A DNA stretch of 64,000 nt from Clostridia bacterium (GCA_017464805.1 JAFTYE010000005.1:97893-161892), one strand, 5' to 3'. Counted from the first letter of the stretch, positions 16,313-25,410 are shown. Translations and numbers: made by a program. The notes: a model not told the origin generated them from the sequence alone.

Positions 16313-17326
16313 ATGAATAAACAAGTTATGCCCTGGAAATACAACCTGAGCATTATCGAGAATATCAAGCCAGCGCTTCGCTATGACGGTAGCGAAGGCT
16401 TTGCGACCTGGCAGAGTCGCGCACGTGCCAAGCTTGCCGAGCTGCTCGGCATGGATAAGCTGAAAAAGCCAGAAGTCCCTGCCTTCGAGATCGAATACGA
16501 AAAGGAACAGGAAGGCTTTACGGAATACCGCATCCGCGTGGAGAGTGAGGTCGGTTATTCCTTTCCCTGTGTGATGCTGGTGCCGCGTAACCGCGCGCCC
16601 AAAATGCCCATGGTCTTCTGCCTGCAGGGACATTCTACGGGTATGCACGTTTCCCTCGGCCGTGCAAGACATTCCGAGGACGCGATGGACATCGAGGGCG
16701 ACCGCGATTTTGCCATCCGCGCTCTGCGCGAGGGTTGTGTTGCCGTTGCGATCGAGCAGAGAAACTTCGGTGAATGCGGTGCAAAGGAAAACGGCGCTCC
16801 CGATTGCCACGTTTCTTCGATGAGCGCCATTTTGTGCGGGCGCACCACCATCGGCGAGCGCGTATGCGACGTGTCCGCCGCGATCGATGTGGTTACCTCG
16901 CACTTTGACTTTGTCGATGAGGAGCGTATCATTCTGTTGGGCAATTCGGGTGGCGGTACGGCGACCTTCTATGCCGCCGCGATGGATGAGCGCATCTCGG
17001 TTGCCGTTCCGTCCTGCGCCGTTTGCACCTACAAGCATTCGATTGCCGCGATGGAGCATTGCGTGTGTAATTTCGTGCCGCATATCGCGGAATACTTCGA
17101 TATGGGCGACATCGGTGGCCTGATCGCGCCCCGTGCCTTGGTCGTGGTCAACGGACGCCTTGACCCCATTTTCCCCGACGCGGGCGTGCGCGAGACCTAC
17201 GCCGTCATCGAGGAGCTTTACCGCGCCGCAGATGCGCCGGACCGTTGCCGCCTCGTGACAGGTGAGGGCGATCATCGCTTCTATGCCGACCCTGTTTGGC
17301 CGCAGGTGCACGATCTGCTTGGATAA
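16313..17326 (+). CDS. Alpha/beta hydrolase (acetyl-xylan-esterase/dienelactone-hydrolase-like)
   Basis: A 337-residue intracellular esterase-like protein. The triad is visible: Ser212 in GNSGGG, Asp284 in GRLDPIF and His321 in GEGDHRF. The CLQGHSTGMH segment (103-112) would form the oxyanion region. The N-terminal 90 residues are a cap-like extension typical of Abhydrolase_7/AXE-type enzymes. ATG 16313 follows GGAGG; a longer frame upstream has no ribosome site and would begin upstream of the likely transcript start. It is single-gene and faces a lectin-fold gene. Substrate unknown; deacetylation of plant glycans is a guess. Confidence 0.8.
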   Translation: MNKQVMPWKYNLSIIENIKPALRYDGSEGFATWQSRARAKLAELLGMDKLKKPEVPAFEIEYEKEQEGFTEYRIRVESEVGYSFPCVMLVPRNRAPKMPMVFCLQGHSTGMHVSLGRARHSEDAMDIEGDRDFAIRALREGCVAVAIEQRNFGECGAKENGAPDCHVSSMSAILCGRTTIGERVCDVSAAIDVVTSHFDFVDEERIILLGNSGGGTATFYAAAMDERISVAVPSCAVCTYKHSIAAMEHCVCNFVPHIAEYFDMGDIGGLIAPRALVVVNGRLDPIFPDAGVRETYAVIEELYRAADAPDRCRLVTGEGDHRFYADPVWPQVHDLLG

Positions 17327-17365
17327 AAAAGAACCGCGAAGGGAACACCTTCGCGGTTTTTTCTT
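17325..17365. terminator. Bidirectional terminator
   Basis: Stem AACCGCGAAGG/CCTTCGCGGTT between A and T runs, shared by two facing genes. Confidence 0.88.
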
Positions 17366-17987
17366 ATTCAAATTCAGGCTTGTAGCTCTGCTCAAACGGC
17401 TCGTATACCGCGCGACGCACCTCAATGTCCTTAATGGCCAGCATCGTGGAGTAGGGAGAAAAGCCCACGTGACCGCCACTGATGAAGTGCGGGTCGATCA
17501 GCTCGGACACCAGCTCACCGTCCACGTACAAAAAGGAGTGACCCTCGATGATACCCGTGGTGATGTGGACCTCTTTGCCGGGGGTGTAGTGGTAGGCACC
17601 CGTCAGAGAACGAAGACCCGTTTCGGGACTGCGCTCAATGCCGCTTTTGCCCTCATACCAGCCGTTCAGACCAAACACGTATGCGTTGCCAAGGTAGTCG
17701 ATCTCCTCATCCCAGTGCGCGCAAAAAACGCCGTTGACGTCACGCGTTGCGGGGAGCACCGTTTTGGCGGTAAAGGAGAAGATGATATCGTGGTCAAAGC
17801 TCTTCTTGCTGAACAGAATGCCGCCGAAATTGCCCGGCTCGCGTCCGATCAGGTAACCGTTTTCCTCGTACCACGTTCCCAGCTTGACGTCAAAATGATC
17901 TTTCCAATTTGCGTCGGGCTGATAGGAGAATACGACGGGGCAGTTGTCAAGTTTTACGAGTTTTCCGAGCAGATGAAGCTCTTTCAT
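17364..17987 (-). CDS. Hypothetical concanavalin A-like (jelly-roll) protein
   Basis: A 207-residue protein with no signal peptide. The rise-and-fall of short beta strands, with GNFGGILFSKKSF, FSFTAKTVLPATRDVNGVF, and FLYVDGELVSE followed by HVGFSPYSTMLAIKDIEV, matches the beta-sandwich of LamG/GH16-like or DUF1961-type proteins. It could be a sugar-binding or glycan-cleaving protein, but I see no diagnostic catalytic pair. ATG 17987 has AGAGGAACGG upstream; a longer frame to 18119 would run over the promoter. Its own TTGACA-17-TATAAT promoter is at 18027-18055. Confidence 0.65.
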   Translation of the reverse strand: MKELHLLGKLVKLDNCPVVFSYQPDANWKDHFDVKLGTWYEENGYLIGREPGNFGGILFSKKSFDHDIIFSFTAKTVLPATRDVNGVFCAHWDEEIDYLGNAYVFGLNGWYEGKSGIERSPETGLRSLTGAYHYTPGKEVHITTGIIEGHSFLYVDGELVSELIDPHFISGGHVGFSPYSTMLAIKDIEVRRAVYEPFEQSYKPEFE

Positions 17988-18026
17988 GTCCGTTCCTCTT
18001 TTCGTTTTGATGGTTTTGATGGGGAA

Positions 18027-18055
18027 ATTATAGCATAAAAGGAAACGAGTGTCAA
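18027..18055 (-). promoter_or_regulatory. Promoter of the jelly-roll protein gene
   Basis: Minus-strand TTGACA (18050-18055), 17 bases, TATAAT (18027-18032). Confidence 0.85.
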
Positions 18056-18081
18056 GGGAAAGTGTTTTATGGGATAGAAGA

Positions 18082-18303
18082 TTTTTGGCAGAAGGACTTG
18101 TCGCAGGGCGGCCACGCAAAGCCGCCGTTCCATGCGCCTTTGCTCCGCCCTTTGGTTCCTCCTAAAGAGGACTTTCTCGCGTTGCTCGGGCGCGGCGCGG
18201 CTCTGACACCACACCGTGGTGTCATTCACTTCCGCGCCTATTCAAGTCCTTGTCAAAAGCCCCACCAAAACAGAAAGGCCGCCGAATGGCGACCTTTCTG
18301 TTT
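18082..18303. repeat. tRNA-Trp-linked mirror element
   Basis: The outer end TTTTTGGCAGAAGGACTTG (18082-18100) is a direct copy of the tRNA-Trp 3' end. The inner part 18241-18279 is an inverted copy (TTCAAGTCCTTGTCAAAAG and on). Arms 18265-18283 and 18288-18306 pair at 18 of 19 positions around the tRNA terminator. The core 18111-18155 is shared with the tRNA-Leu element at 41964-42005. A palindrome TGACACCAC/GTGGTGTCA lies inside. No protein gene is likely in 17988-18303. Confidence 0.75.
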
Positions 18304-18379
18304 TGGCAGGGGCAGAAGGACTTGAACCCACGACACTCAGTTTTGGAGACTGATGTTCTACCGACTGAACTATACCCCT
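18304..18379 (-). tRNA. tRNA-Trp (anticodon CCA)
   Basis: A 76-nt cloverleaf with encoded CCA. Acceptor AGGGGTA/TGCCCCT with a G-T pair, anticodon stem TCAGT/ACTGA, loop CTCCAAA, T loop TTCAAGT. Promoter on the minus strand: TTGCAT (18416-18421), 17 bases, TATACT (18393-18398). Confidence 0.95.
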
Positions 18380-18462
18380 GTACAACGCAGATAGTATAGC
18401 ACATCTGCGTGACAAATGCAAGGGTTTTTTGAAAAAAAACGGTGTTTTTGCGGTTTTTCCTC

Positions 18463-18963
18463 TTACTCCTTGATTTTTGGCTCGGTTTGTTCCAAGATCA
18501 GAGGGATCATCTCGGCTGGCGTGACCTCAAACACCAAGGAAAATTCCTGATGCAGCATCGTCGCCGCGCGCAGGCAGGAGGTTTCCTCCGCCGCCGTGGG
18601 GGTGTGTCCGCCGACGCGCACCGTTTTGATCAGTGAGATCAGGCAGGTGCGATCTCCCGAGGCAAGCAGCTCCTTACAACGCTTGTTGCGCGCGCGGCCG
18701 TCCTGCGGCCACTCCTCGCTCGGGATGGCGGGGGTTTCGCGGATCGCCGCCAAAAGCTCCTCGGCAGAGAGCAGACGTTGCATGCTACCAACCAGTGTTT
18801 CATTATCCGCGGGGACAAAGATTTTGGAGTTGCCCGTGTCCGCGGTAGGACGCAAAATATAATACGGACGCGCCTCGCCCGTAAAGCTCTCTTCCTTGAT
18901 GTCCTCGATGCGGCAGACGCCGCTTGTGCCGTATATGACCAGCTCACCCTTGGTCAGTTGCAT
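18463..18963 (-). CDS. CarD/CdnL-family RNA-polymerase-binding regulator
   Basis: A 166-residue protein with the CarD_CdnL_TRCF N-terminal fold (MQLTKGELVIYGTSGVCRIEDI, residues 1-22, and YYILRPT near 34-40), the part that binds RNA polymerase beta. The C-terminal half is helical and fits the DNA-contacting domain of CdnL. It would modulate open-complex formation at housekeeping promoters. GGGAGGGG precedes ATG 18963. It is a single gene between tRNA-Trp and nadE; no strong promoter was identified. Confidence 0.88.
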   Translation of the reverse strand: MQLTKGELVIYGTSGVCRIEDIKEESFTGEARPYYILRPTADTGNSKIFVPADNETLVGSMQRLLSAEELLAAIRETPAIPSEEWPQDGRARNKRCKELLASGDRTCLISLIKTVRVGGHTPTAAEETSCLRAATMLHQEFSLVFEVTPAEMIPLILEQTEPKIKE

Positions 18964-19112
18964 AGCTACCCCTCCCTTTTACAGGATCTTTATATATAGT
19001 ATACCACATTTTTCCGAAAAAAGCCCATGGGCAGATTAGACAAAAAGACGAATTTTTTTCTGCGCGAAATGTCCAAAAAGTAAAAAAAACCGAAAACATC
19101 CCCGAAAGCGGC

Positions 19113-19141
19113 TTGACTTGTCGGTTTTGGCATAGTATAAT
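19113..19141 (+). promoter_or_regulatory. Promoter of nadE
   Basis: TTGACT (19113-19118), 17 bases, TATAAT (19136-19141). Confidence 0.82.
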
Positions 19142-19165
19142 AAACACACAAAAGGATGGAGGAAG

Positions 19166-19900
19166 ATGATGTTTGACGCTTATAAGATGAAAGAAGAATG
19201 CGTTGCGTGGATACGCGACTTTTTTGAAAAGAACGGTAAGAACTGCAATGCCGTGCTGGGCATTTCGGGCGGTAAGGACAGCTCGGTCGTGGCGGCCTTA
19301 TGCGTGGAAGCACTCGGACGCGACCGTGTGATTGGCGTGCTGATGCCGAATGGCGAGCAGGGGGACATCGACTGCGCCTACGCGCTGGTGAATCACCTCG
19401 GCATCCGCTACTACGTTGTCAATATCCGGGACGCGGTCGAGGGCCTGTGCGGTGCGATGCCCGCCGACCTGCCGCTTTCCACCCAAACGAGAAATAACCT
19501 GCCGCCCCGCATCCGTATGGCGACGGTCTACGCCATCTCGCAGAGCTGTAACGGCCGCGTGGCCAATACCTGCAACCTCTCTGAAGACTGGGTTGGGTAT
19601 TCCACCCGCTACGGCGATGCTGCGGGCGATTTCAGCCCCCTGTCCCGATTGACGGTTGCCGAGGTAAAGGCGATCGGCCACGTCCTCGGTCTGCCGGTCG
19701 ATCTGGTGGAAAAGGTACCGATCGACGGCCTGTGCGGCAAAACCGACGAGGACAATCTCGGCTTTACCTACACGGAGCTTGACCGCTACATCCGCACGGG
19801 CGAGATCGAGGACGAGGCAAAGAAAGCGCGCATTGACATGCTACACGAGCGCAACCTCTTCAAGTTGGAGCTGATGCCCTGCTTTGAGCCGAATATATGA
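19166..19900 (+). CDS. nadE: NAD+ synthase, ammonia-dependent
   Basis: A 244-residue cytosolic enzyme for the last step of NAD synthesis: deamido-NAD plus ATP and ammonia to NAD. The PP-loop SGGKDSS is at 34-40. NTCNLSEDWVGYSTRYGDAAGDF (about 131-153) and EKVPIDGLCGKTDEDNLGFTY carry the substrate-binding residues. There is no glutaminase domain, so ammonia or a separate amidotransferase must supply nitrogen. Two adjacent ATGs (19166, 19169) follow GGAGGA; the second has the better spacing. A terminator follows the stop. Confidence 0.93.
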   Translation: MMFDAYKMKEECVAWIRDFFEKNGKNCNAVLGISGGKDSSVVAALCVEALGRDRVIGVLMPNGEQGDIDCAYALVNHLGIRYYVVNIRDAVEGLCGAMPADLPLSTQTRNNLPPRIRMATVYAISQSCNGRVANTCNLSEDWVGYSTRYGDAAGDFSPLSRLTVAEVKAIGHVLGLPVDLVEKVPIDGLCGKTDEDNLGFTYTELDRYIRTGEIEDEAKKARIDMLHERNLFKLELMPCFEPNI

Positions 19901-19935
19901 AAAAAAGCCCACGAGCTTGCTCGTGGGCTTTTCGC
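19900..19935. terminator. Bidirectional terminator between nadE and potD
   Basis: A 10-bp stem GCCCACGAGC/GCTCGTGGGC with A and T runs on both sides. Confidence 0.88.
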
Positions 19936-19936
19936 T

Positions 19937-21352
19937 TTAATAGAATTTCTGCCGATAACGGCGAACAAGGATATACGCGACAAGGATCAACAGAAGTACA
20001 CCTACGATCACACCCGTCAGCGCGTAAATGCCGCCGGCGGGGGCACTGGAAAGTTTCAGTGCTTCCCATCTGCCGTTGGCATATTCCAGCGTTTCGTTGT
20101 CGAGATTCTGGTAAATGTAGGTCGTGAAGTCGTCTGCATCTGCTGTAAACAGGTCGATGGTCGGTATCTCGCCCTCGTAGTCCGAGATGTCGTAGTCCTC
20201 GTCCTGCTCCGCGCGCCAATCGGCGTAGGCATTGACCATGGGAAGCAGGGTGTCGATATCCCCCTCTGGGTAGAGGATAGAAAGAGCCTCCTCGCCATAG
20301 CCCTCCTCGTCGTCCGTCATGTCCGCTAGGTAGTCGAGGTTGGTCGTGACCTTGACGTTGGGGGAGGAGTAGCCGATCCACTCGGCGTTGCCGATGGCAA
20401 TGTCCAGGCTCTCGCCCTCTGTGCCGCCCAGAAGGAAGTTAATATACCGTTGTGCCTCAATCTGGTTTTTCGAGGTTTTCGGCACGCACATGGCATCGTA
20501 GAAGAAGTTGGTGCCTTCCTTCGGATAGGCAAAGCGCAGGTTCTCGTTGACGCTCACCATCGTGAAGTAGTCGCCTGCGTAGTAGGGCGCGACCAGAGCT
20601 GCACCGCCCTCCATTTTGTTATAGATCTCATCCATGACGTAGGCTTGCAGGCAATCCTTTTGCTGTCCGAGCAGCTCGTATGCCTCGTCCCAGCGGGCAT
20701 GGTCGGTCGAATTGACGTACAGGTCTTCCTTGGCCCCCGACTCGTGGTTGAGGATAAACTGCGCGATGCCGAACGCATCGCGGCTGTTGTTGAAGGTCAA
20801 AATCTGACCAGAAAGATCGGTTCCGTCGGGAATTTCGTTCCAAAGCACCCGCCAACTGGCTTCGCTGTTTTCGTCAAACAGGGAATTGTCCAGGGACGCA
20901 TCATAGATCAGGCCGAGATAACCGTAGGTGTAGGGAACGCAGTAGGGCGCGGTCGCCATCTCTTGAAAGCGTTCCTCGATCGTGTTCTCGTAGGCTGCGA
21001 TGATGTCAAAGTCCAGCTTGATGAGCATGTCCTCCTTGATCAGGCGCTCCACCATGTACTCGGACGGTACGATCACGTCGATCTTGCTCGAGCCGTTTTG
21101 CATTTTCGCGTACATTTCCTCGTTGGAGGAAAAGACCGAATACACGACCTCGATGCGCTCGCCGTAGGTTTCCTCGTACCACGCCTCAAATTCGTGGTTG
21201 ACGTGCAGATCGTCCCCGCCCTCCAACGACATATATTCGCCCCAGTTGTACACGTACAGCTTTTTCACGGGAGAAAAATCGGCGCAGGAGCAAAGCAGGG
21301 GAAGAAGTAAAAAGCAAAGCAGGAGAAGAGAAAAAACACGCTTTTTCATCAC
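19937..21352 (-). CDS. potD: Spermidine/putrescine ABC transporter substrate-binding lipoprotein with C-terminal TM anchor
   Basis: A 471-residue periplasm-type (outer-face) binding protein of the PotD/PotF family. Signal peptide 1-22 with lipobox LCSC (Cys23 probably lipidated), then LYVYNWGEYM at 32-41, the usual PotD opening. Ligand-pocket signatures include VPYTYGYLGLIYD and APYYAGDYFTMV. Unlike classical PotD (about 350 residues) it ends with a TM helix and basic tail (about 440-471), so it may be anchored at both ends. It is the last gene of potABCD and overlaps potC by four bases. Confidence 0.9.
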   Translation of the reverse strand: MMKKRVFSLLLLCFLLLPLLCSCADFSPVKKLYVYNWGEYMSLEGGDDLHVNHEFEAWYEETYGERIEVVYSVFSSNEEMYAKMQNGSSKIDVIVPSEYMVERLIKEDMLIKLDFDIIAAYENTIEERFQEMATAPYCVPYTYGYLGLIYDASLDNSLFDENSEASWRVLWNEIPDGTDLSGQILTFNNSRDAFGIAQFILNHESGAKEDLYVNSTDHARWDEAYELLGQQKDCLQAYVMDEIYNKMEGGAALVAPYYAGDYFTMVSVNENLRFAYPKEGTNFFYDAMCVPKTSKNQIEAQRYINFLLGGTEGESLDIAIGNAEWIGYSSPNVKVTTNLDYLADMTDDEEGYGEEALSILYPEGDIDTLLPMVNAYADWRAEQDEDYDISDYEGEIPTIDLFTADADDFTTYIYQNLDNETLEYANGRWEALKLSSAPAGGIYALTGVIVGVLLLILVAYILVRRYRQKFY

Positions 21353-22197
21353 CGCACCCCCTTCTTTTTGCGGCGCGCACCCGCCTGTGCGGCGATCTTA
21401 CGCTGCTCCTTACGCTCGGCGTGGCCCTGCATGACATTGGAAAGGATCAGAAGCAGAAGCACCGCAACGAACAGCAGGGTAGAAAGCGAATAGATGTCGG
21501 GGGTGACCGTTCGCTTGGTCATGCCGAAGATGTAGATCGGCAGGGTCTGGAAGTCGCCCTCGGTGGTGAAATAGCTGATGACGAAGTCGTCAAGCGACAA
21601 TGTAAACGCCATGAGCAGGCCGCTGAGCACACCCGGCATGATCGCGGGCAGCTCCACCTTGAAAAAAGATTGGAGCGGTGTGCAGCCCAGATCCAGCGCG
21701 GCCTCGGGCAGATAACGGTCCATCTGACGGATCTTCGGGGTCACCGACAGGATCACGTAGGGCAGGTTGAAGGTCACGTGCGCGATCAGCACCGTCGGGA
21801 AGCCGAAAATGCTATCCATGCCGAACAGCTTCATGGCAAAGACGAAAAGCAAAGCCATCGAAATGCCCGTCACGATGTCGGGGTTCATCATCGGCATATT
21901 GGAGATCGTGGTCACCGCACTTTTGAGCCAGCGGGAGCGCATCTTTTCAATGCCGACAGCCGCCGCCGTGCCGATCACGGTCGCGATCACCGAGGAAAGG
22001 GCGGCAAGGATCAGGGTGTTGGAGAGAACTTCCAGCACCTCCTCGTTCTGAAACAGGTCGCGGTACCATTGCAGGGAAAAGCCCGTGAACACCGACAGAC
22101 TGTTTGCCTCGTTGAAGGAGAACAGTACCATGGTTAAGAGGGGCGCATACAGGAAAATGAAGATCAGCACCATATAGATGCGGGAAACAGCCTTCAT
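21349..22197 (-). CDS. potC: Spermidine/putrescine ABC transporter permease
   Basis: A 282-residue inner-membrane permease with about six TM helices. It carries the EAA motif that docks on PotA (LPEAALDLGCTPLQSFFKVELPAIMPGVLSG, middle of the second half). ATG 22197 overlaps the potB stop by four bases (ATGA), which indicates translational coupling; a longer frame upstream would cover the end of potB. It forms a heterodimer with PotB. Confidence 0.92.
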   Translation of the reverse strand: MKAVSRIYMVLIFIFLYAPLLTMVLFSFNEANSLSVFTGFSLQWYRDLFQNEEVLEVLSNTLILAALSSVIATVIGTAAAVGIEKMRSRWLKSAVTTISNMPMMNPDIVTGISMALLFVFAMKLFGMDSIFGFPTVLIAHVTFNLPYVILSVTPKIRQMDRYLPEAALDLGCTPLQSFFKVELPAIMPGVLSGLLMAFTLSLDDFVISYFTTEGDFQTLPIYIFGMTKRTVTPDIYSLSTLLFVAVLLLLILSNVMQGHAERKEQRKIAAQAGARRKKKGVR

Positions 22198-23036
22198 ACG
22201 AGCACACCTCCGTCCTCCTCGCCAAAGCGGTTCATGACCGCGAGGCAAATGATGATCAGAACCATCAGAACGAGCGACAGGGTCGCGCCCATGTGGTAGT
22301 CGTAGTTGGACATGAACTGCCGCTCGATCGTGTCACCGATCATCTCAAAGCGGCCGTTGCCCATCTTCTGGGAAATGTAGAAGGTACTGACCGACGGCAC
22401 AAAGACCATCGTGATGCCCGAGATCACGCCCGAGGCGGACAGGGGCAGAATAACGCGCAGCATGGTCTGCCAGCCGTTGCAGCCAAGGTCGGCGGCCGCC
22501 TCGATGTAGCGGCGGTCGATCTTGCTCATGACCGTGTAGATCGGCAGCACCATATAGGGCAGAAAGTTGTACACCATGCCAAGGATCACCGCCGCCGCAT
22601 TGCCAAGCAGCTGCACGCGGGGGAGACCGATCGAGGCAAGGAAGTTGTTGATCACACCGTTGGTTTCCAGAATGTTCATCCAGGAATAGGTGCGGATAAG
22701 CAGGTTCATCCACATCGGCAACATGACCAGCATGATCAGCATACGCTGGGAAGAAACCTTGCACTGGGTCAGGGCGTAGGCCAAGGGGTAGGCAAGGAGC
22801 AGGCAGATCACCGTCGCCACCACCGCAAAGCAGATGGAACGGATAAAGACGGGGAAATAGCTCTCGCTCCCGAGGGCCGTGATGTTGGCGAAGGAGAAGG
22901 AAAAGCTTCCGTCCGGGTTCTCCACTGTCAAGGCATAGTATAAAACAAACAGCAAGGGTACCACGATAAACAGCACACTCCACACCATGTGGGGATAAGC
23001 CGCCGCGGTACGCAGAAACGAGCGTTTTTTATTCAT
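22194..23036 (-). CDS. potB: Spermidine/putrescine ABC transporter permease
   Basis: A 280-residue, six-TM permease. The EAA loop reads IEAAADLGCNGWQTMLRVILPLSASGVISG. ATG 23036 lies eight bases after potA and is preceded by GAGGAG; a longer frame overlapping potA is unlikely. Together with PotC it forms the polyamine channel. Confidence 0.92.
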   Translation of the reverse strand: MNKKRSFLRTAAAYPHMVWSVLFIVVPLLFVLYYALTVENPDGSFSFSFANITALGSESYFPVFIRSICFAVVATVICLLLAYPLAYALTQCKVSSQRMLIMLVMLPMWMNLLIRTYSWMNILETNGVINNFLASIGLPRVQLLGNAAAVILGMVYNFLPYMVLPIYTVMSKIDRRYIEAAADLGCNGWQTMLRVILPLSASGVISGITMVFVPSVSTFYISQKMGNGRFEMIGDTIERQFMSNYDYHMGATLSLVLMVLIIICLAVMNRFGEEDGGVLV

Positions 23037-23044
23037 CTTCGCGC

Positions 23045-24163
23045 TCACTCCTCTTCGGTCGCGTCGGGATTGGAGATCTCGTCCATTTCGTCGCTGAACG
23101 AGCTGTAATCGCCGAACTGACCAGAAAATTCGGATTTGTGCATGATGTGGATCGCATCCGGCTCCAGATAGATGCCGATCTCGGCATTCTCCGCAACGTA
23201 ATCGGTGGTCTGGATCATCCATTTGAAGCCGTCGATGTCTACAATGATCTCATAATGCACGCCCTTGAAGGTAACCGAGGTCACGGTGCCGCGTAGCATG
23301 CCCTTCTCGGGTGCCACGACGTCTACGTCCTCTGGGCGCACGACTACGTCCACAGGCTGATTCTTCGCAAAGCCTGTGTCCAGACACTCAAAGGTATGAC
23401 CCGAGAAGGATACGCGATAGTCCGAGTGCATCACGCCGTCTACGATGTTACTTTCCCCAATAAAGTCGGCCACGAAGGCGTTGGACGGCTCGTTGTAAAT
23501 GTCGGTCGGAGAGCCAATTTGCTGGATCACACCGTTCTGCATAACCACCACGGTGTCCGACATCGAAAGAGCCTCCTCCTGGTCGTGGGTGACGTAGATA
23601 AAGGTGATGCCTGTCTGGGTTTGTATTTTTTTCAGTTCATTCTGCATGTCCTTGCGGAGCTTGAGGTCAAGCGCACCGAGTGGCTCGTCGAGCAGGAGCA
23701 CGCGCGGCTTGTTGATCAAGGCGCGCGCAATGGCCACGCGCTGCTGCTGACCGCCGGAAAGCAGATTGACGTTTTTACGTTCAAAGCCCGACAGAGCCAC
23801 CAGCTCCAACATTTCCTTTACGCGGCGGGAGATCTCCGCCTCGGGGAGCTTGGCAAGTCGCAGGGCAAAAGCGATATTTTCATATACGTTAAGATGGGGA
23901 AAAAGCGCATATTTTTGGAATACGGTGTTGACCGGCCTCTTGTAGGGGGGCAGATCGTTGATCTTGACACCATCAAAAATAACCTCCCCGTCGTCCGGCG
24001 TTACAAAGCCGCCGATGATACGCAGGGTGGTGGTTTTTCCGCAGCCGGAAGGTCCGAGAAGTGTCACAAATTCATGATCGTGAATATCGAGATGAATGTG
24101 GTCCAGGACAGTTTCTCCGTCATAGGATTTCGTGATACCTTTCAGTTCGATCAGCTTGTTCAT
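23045..24163 (-). CDS. potA: Spermidine/putrescine ABC transporter ATP-binding protein
   Basis: A 372-residue ATPase that powers polyamine import. Walker [10 protein letters not shown] at 37-45, signature [15 protein letters not shown] near 133-147, Walker [13 protein letters not shown] near 154-165, and a C-terminal TOBE domain ([10 protein letters not shown] near 265). It is the first gene of the four-gene operon, with the typical order A-B-C-D. A promoter TTGCAT-17-TATAAT lies at 24227-24255. The ribosome site is AGAAGAA or a more distant AAAGGAGC. Confidence 0.94.
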   Translation of the reverse strand: MNKLIELKGITKSYDGETVLDHIHLDIHDHEFVTLLGPSGCGKTTTLRIIGGFVTPDDGEVIFDGVKINDLPPYKRPVNTVFQKYALFPHLNVYENIAFALRLAKLPEAEISRRVKEMLELVALSGFERKNVNLLSGGQQQRVAIARALINKPRVLLLDEPLGALDLKLRKDMQNELKKIQTQTGITFIYVTHDQEEALSMSDTVVVMQNGVIQQIGSPTDIYNEPSNAFVADFIGESNIVDGVMHSDYRVSFSGHTFECLDTGFAKNQPVDVVVRPEDVDVVAPEKGMLRGTVTSVTFKGVHYEIIVDIDGFKWMIQTTDYVAENAEIGIYLEPDAIHIMHKSEFSGQFGDYSSFSDEMDEISNPDATEEE

Positions 24164-24226
24164 TTCTTCTGTGCTATCGTGCTCCTTTCTTTTGCCGAAA
24201 AGCGTCGCATTCGGTCAATTGAGTGC

Positions 24227-24255
24227 ATTATAGCAAATAACGAAGAAAAATGCAA
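24227..24255 (-). promoter_or_regulatory. Promoter of potABCD
   Basis: Minus-strand TTGCAT (24250-24255), 17 bases, TATAAT (24227-24232). Confidence 0.78.
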
Positions 24256-24297
24256 TATTTTTTGCAATATTTTTGAATATTTCTTCAAAAAACTAAG

Positions 24298-24990
24298 TTA
24301 GGTGCGATGAGGCAGGGGATTTTTGCGTTTTTTTGCAAAAATCTCCCGTTTTCTCGCAAATCCGCCAAAATCCTCGAAAAGGAACGGCCGCCGGCGCACC
24401 TCGCCGAGCAGAAGAAATACCGATAGCAAAAGTGCCAAGATATTCCCCCCTGCTACTCCGAATAAAAACAGAGAAAAAAAGTAAAACAGAACGGCAAAAA
24501 TGGCAGACACCGCATCCGCCGTCCCTTCCGCTATGTGTTGTGGCAGGAAGAGCAAAAGGGCGCATCGCAACACACGCCACCCGTCAAATCCGTATATCGG
24601 CAAAAAATTCAGGGTGGCGGTGAGTAGATTTAGGGCAAAAAAGCAGAAGTTTGCCTCGCTTGCGTTCCCTGCACGCAGGGCAGGAATCAGCGAAAGTGCG
24701 GCGAACAGGTTAAAAAGCGGCCCCGCCGCCGCCACAACCAGCTCCCGCCCGTAGGAAAGTGATGTGCCGCGCGGTGTCAGCAGAAAGCCGAACGCGCGAA
24801 AGGAAAAGCGCGGCACGCGCTCACCGCACACAAGGAAGGCGCACAGATGCCCCGCCTCGTGTAACGCCGCCGAGGCCAAAAGAAACAAAAGGTAGCCCCG
24901 TGGTTCCCGAAGAAGGATCGGCATGGCCAGGCAAAGTACCCACAGTCCCGCCGCCGTTGAGGCATAGCGGGGCAGGCCGCGTTTCGTCAT
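24298..24990 (-). CDS. Site-2 protease family (M50, SpoIVFB-like) membrane metalloprotease
   Basis: A 230-residue intramembrane zinc protease. HEAGH at 44-48 supplies two His ligands and the catalytic Glu, and Asp136 in FLPIYGFDGW is the third ligand in the usual NxxPxxxxDG position. Five or six TM helices. The compact size and lack of PDZ or CBS domain resemble SpoIVFB, which cleaves pro-sigma-K in sporulating relatives, but the substrate here is unknown. It overlaps the upstream small membrane-protein gene by four bases, so the two are co-translated and may act together. Confidence 0.87.
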   Translation of the reverse strand: MTKRGLPRYASTAAGLWVLCLAMPILLREPRGYLLFLLASAALHEAGHLCAFLVCGERVPRFSFRAFGFLLTPRGTSLSYGRELVVAAAGPLFNLFAALSLIPALRAGNASEANFCFFALNLLTATLNFLPIYGFDGWRVLRCALLLFLPQHIAEGTADAVSAIFAVLFYFFSLFLFGVAGGNILALLLSVFLLLGEVRRRPFLFEDFGGFARKREIFAKKRKNPLPHRT

Positions 24991-25307
24991 TCCTGTCGCT
25001 CCTTGATGTACGCTTCGGCCGCTGCCAGGATGCGTGCCTCGCGCTCGGCTGCTTCGGCATCCGCCTCCCCTTGGGAAAGCCCCAGAAAGACGGCCACAGA
25101 GTCGTTTTCCTCTACCAGATTGCGAAGGGCCAGCACCGCCCCGGGTAGCTCACCGTCCGTAAAGCCCCCCTCCTCGGCAAAGGCACCGTATGCCCCGAGG
25201 GAAAGGAAAAACACCCCGCAAAGCAGTAGGGCAAGGAGCACGACCCCGACCAATCCGCCGTCGTTTCGTTTCGCTTCTTCACCAAAGCCCGAAAATTCCA
25301 TATCCAT
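24987..25307 (-). CDS. Hypothetical single-TM protein paired with the M50 protease
   Basis: A 106-residue protein with a short charged N-terminus, one TM helix (about 19-42) and an acidic helical outer domain rich in Glu and Ala. No family recognised. AAAGGAG lies eight bases before ATG 25307. Four-base overlap with the protease gene suggests a functional pair, for example a regulator or substrate of the protease. Confidence 0.7.
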   Translation of the reverse strand: MDMEFSGFGEEAKRNDGGLVGVVLLALLLCGVFFLSLGAYGAFAEEGGFTDGELPGAVLALRNLVEENDSVAVFLGLSQGEADAEAAEREARILAAAEAYIKERQE

Positions 25308-25377
25308 CGTAAAGACTCCTTTCCCCCTATTGTATGCGCCGCTTGCCCCTCCTTATGAGAGGGCAAGGAAAGAAAAG

Positions 25378-25410
25378 AAAAAGCACCCACACAATGCGTG
25401 GGTGCTGTCA
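25378..25410 (-). terminator. Terminator after the BirA-like gene
   Basis: On the minus strand AGCACCCAC, loop of seven, GTGGGTGCT, then five T. Confidence 0.85.

Noticed and set aside
18062-18404. Short open frames crossing tRNA-Trp and its flanking repeat
   Set aside because: They read through a tRNA and a structured repeat, have no ribosome site, and are explained by the tRNA-linked element.
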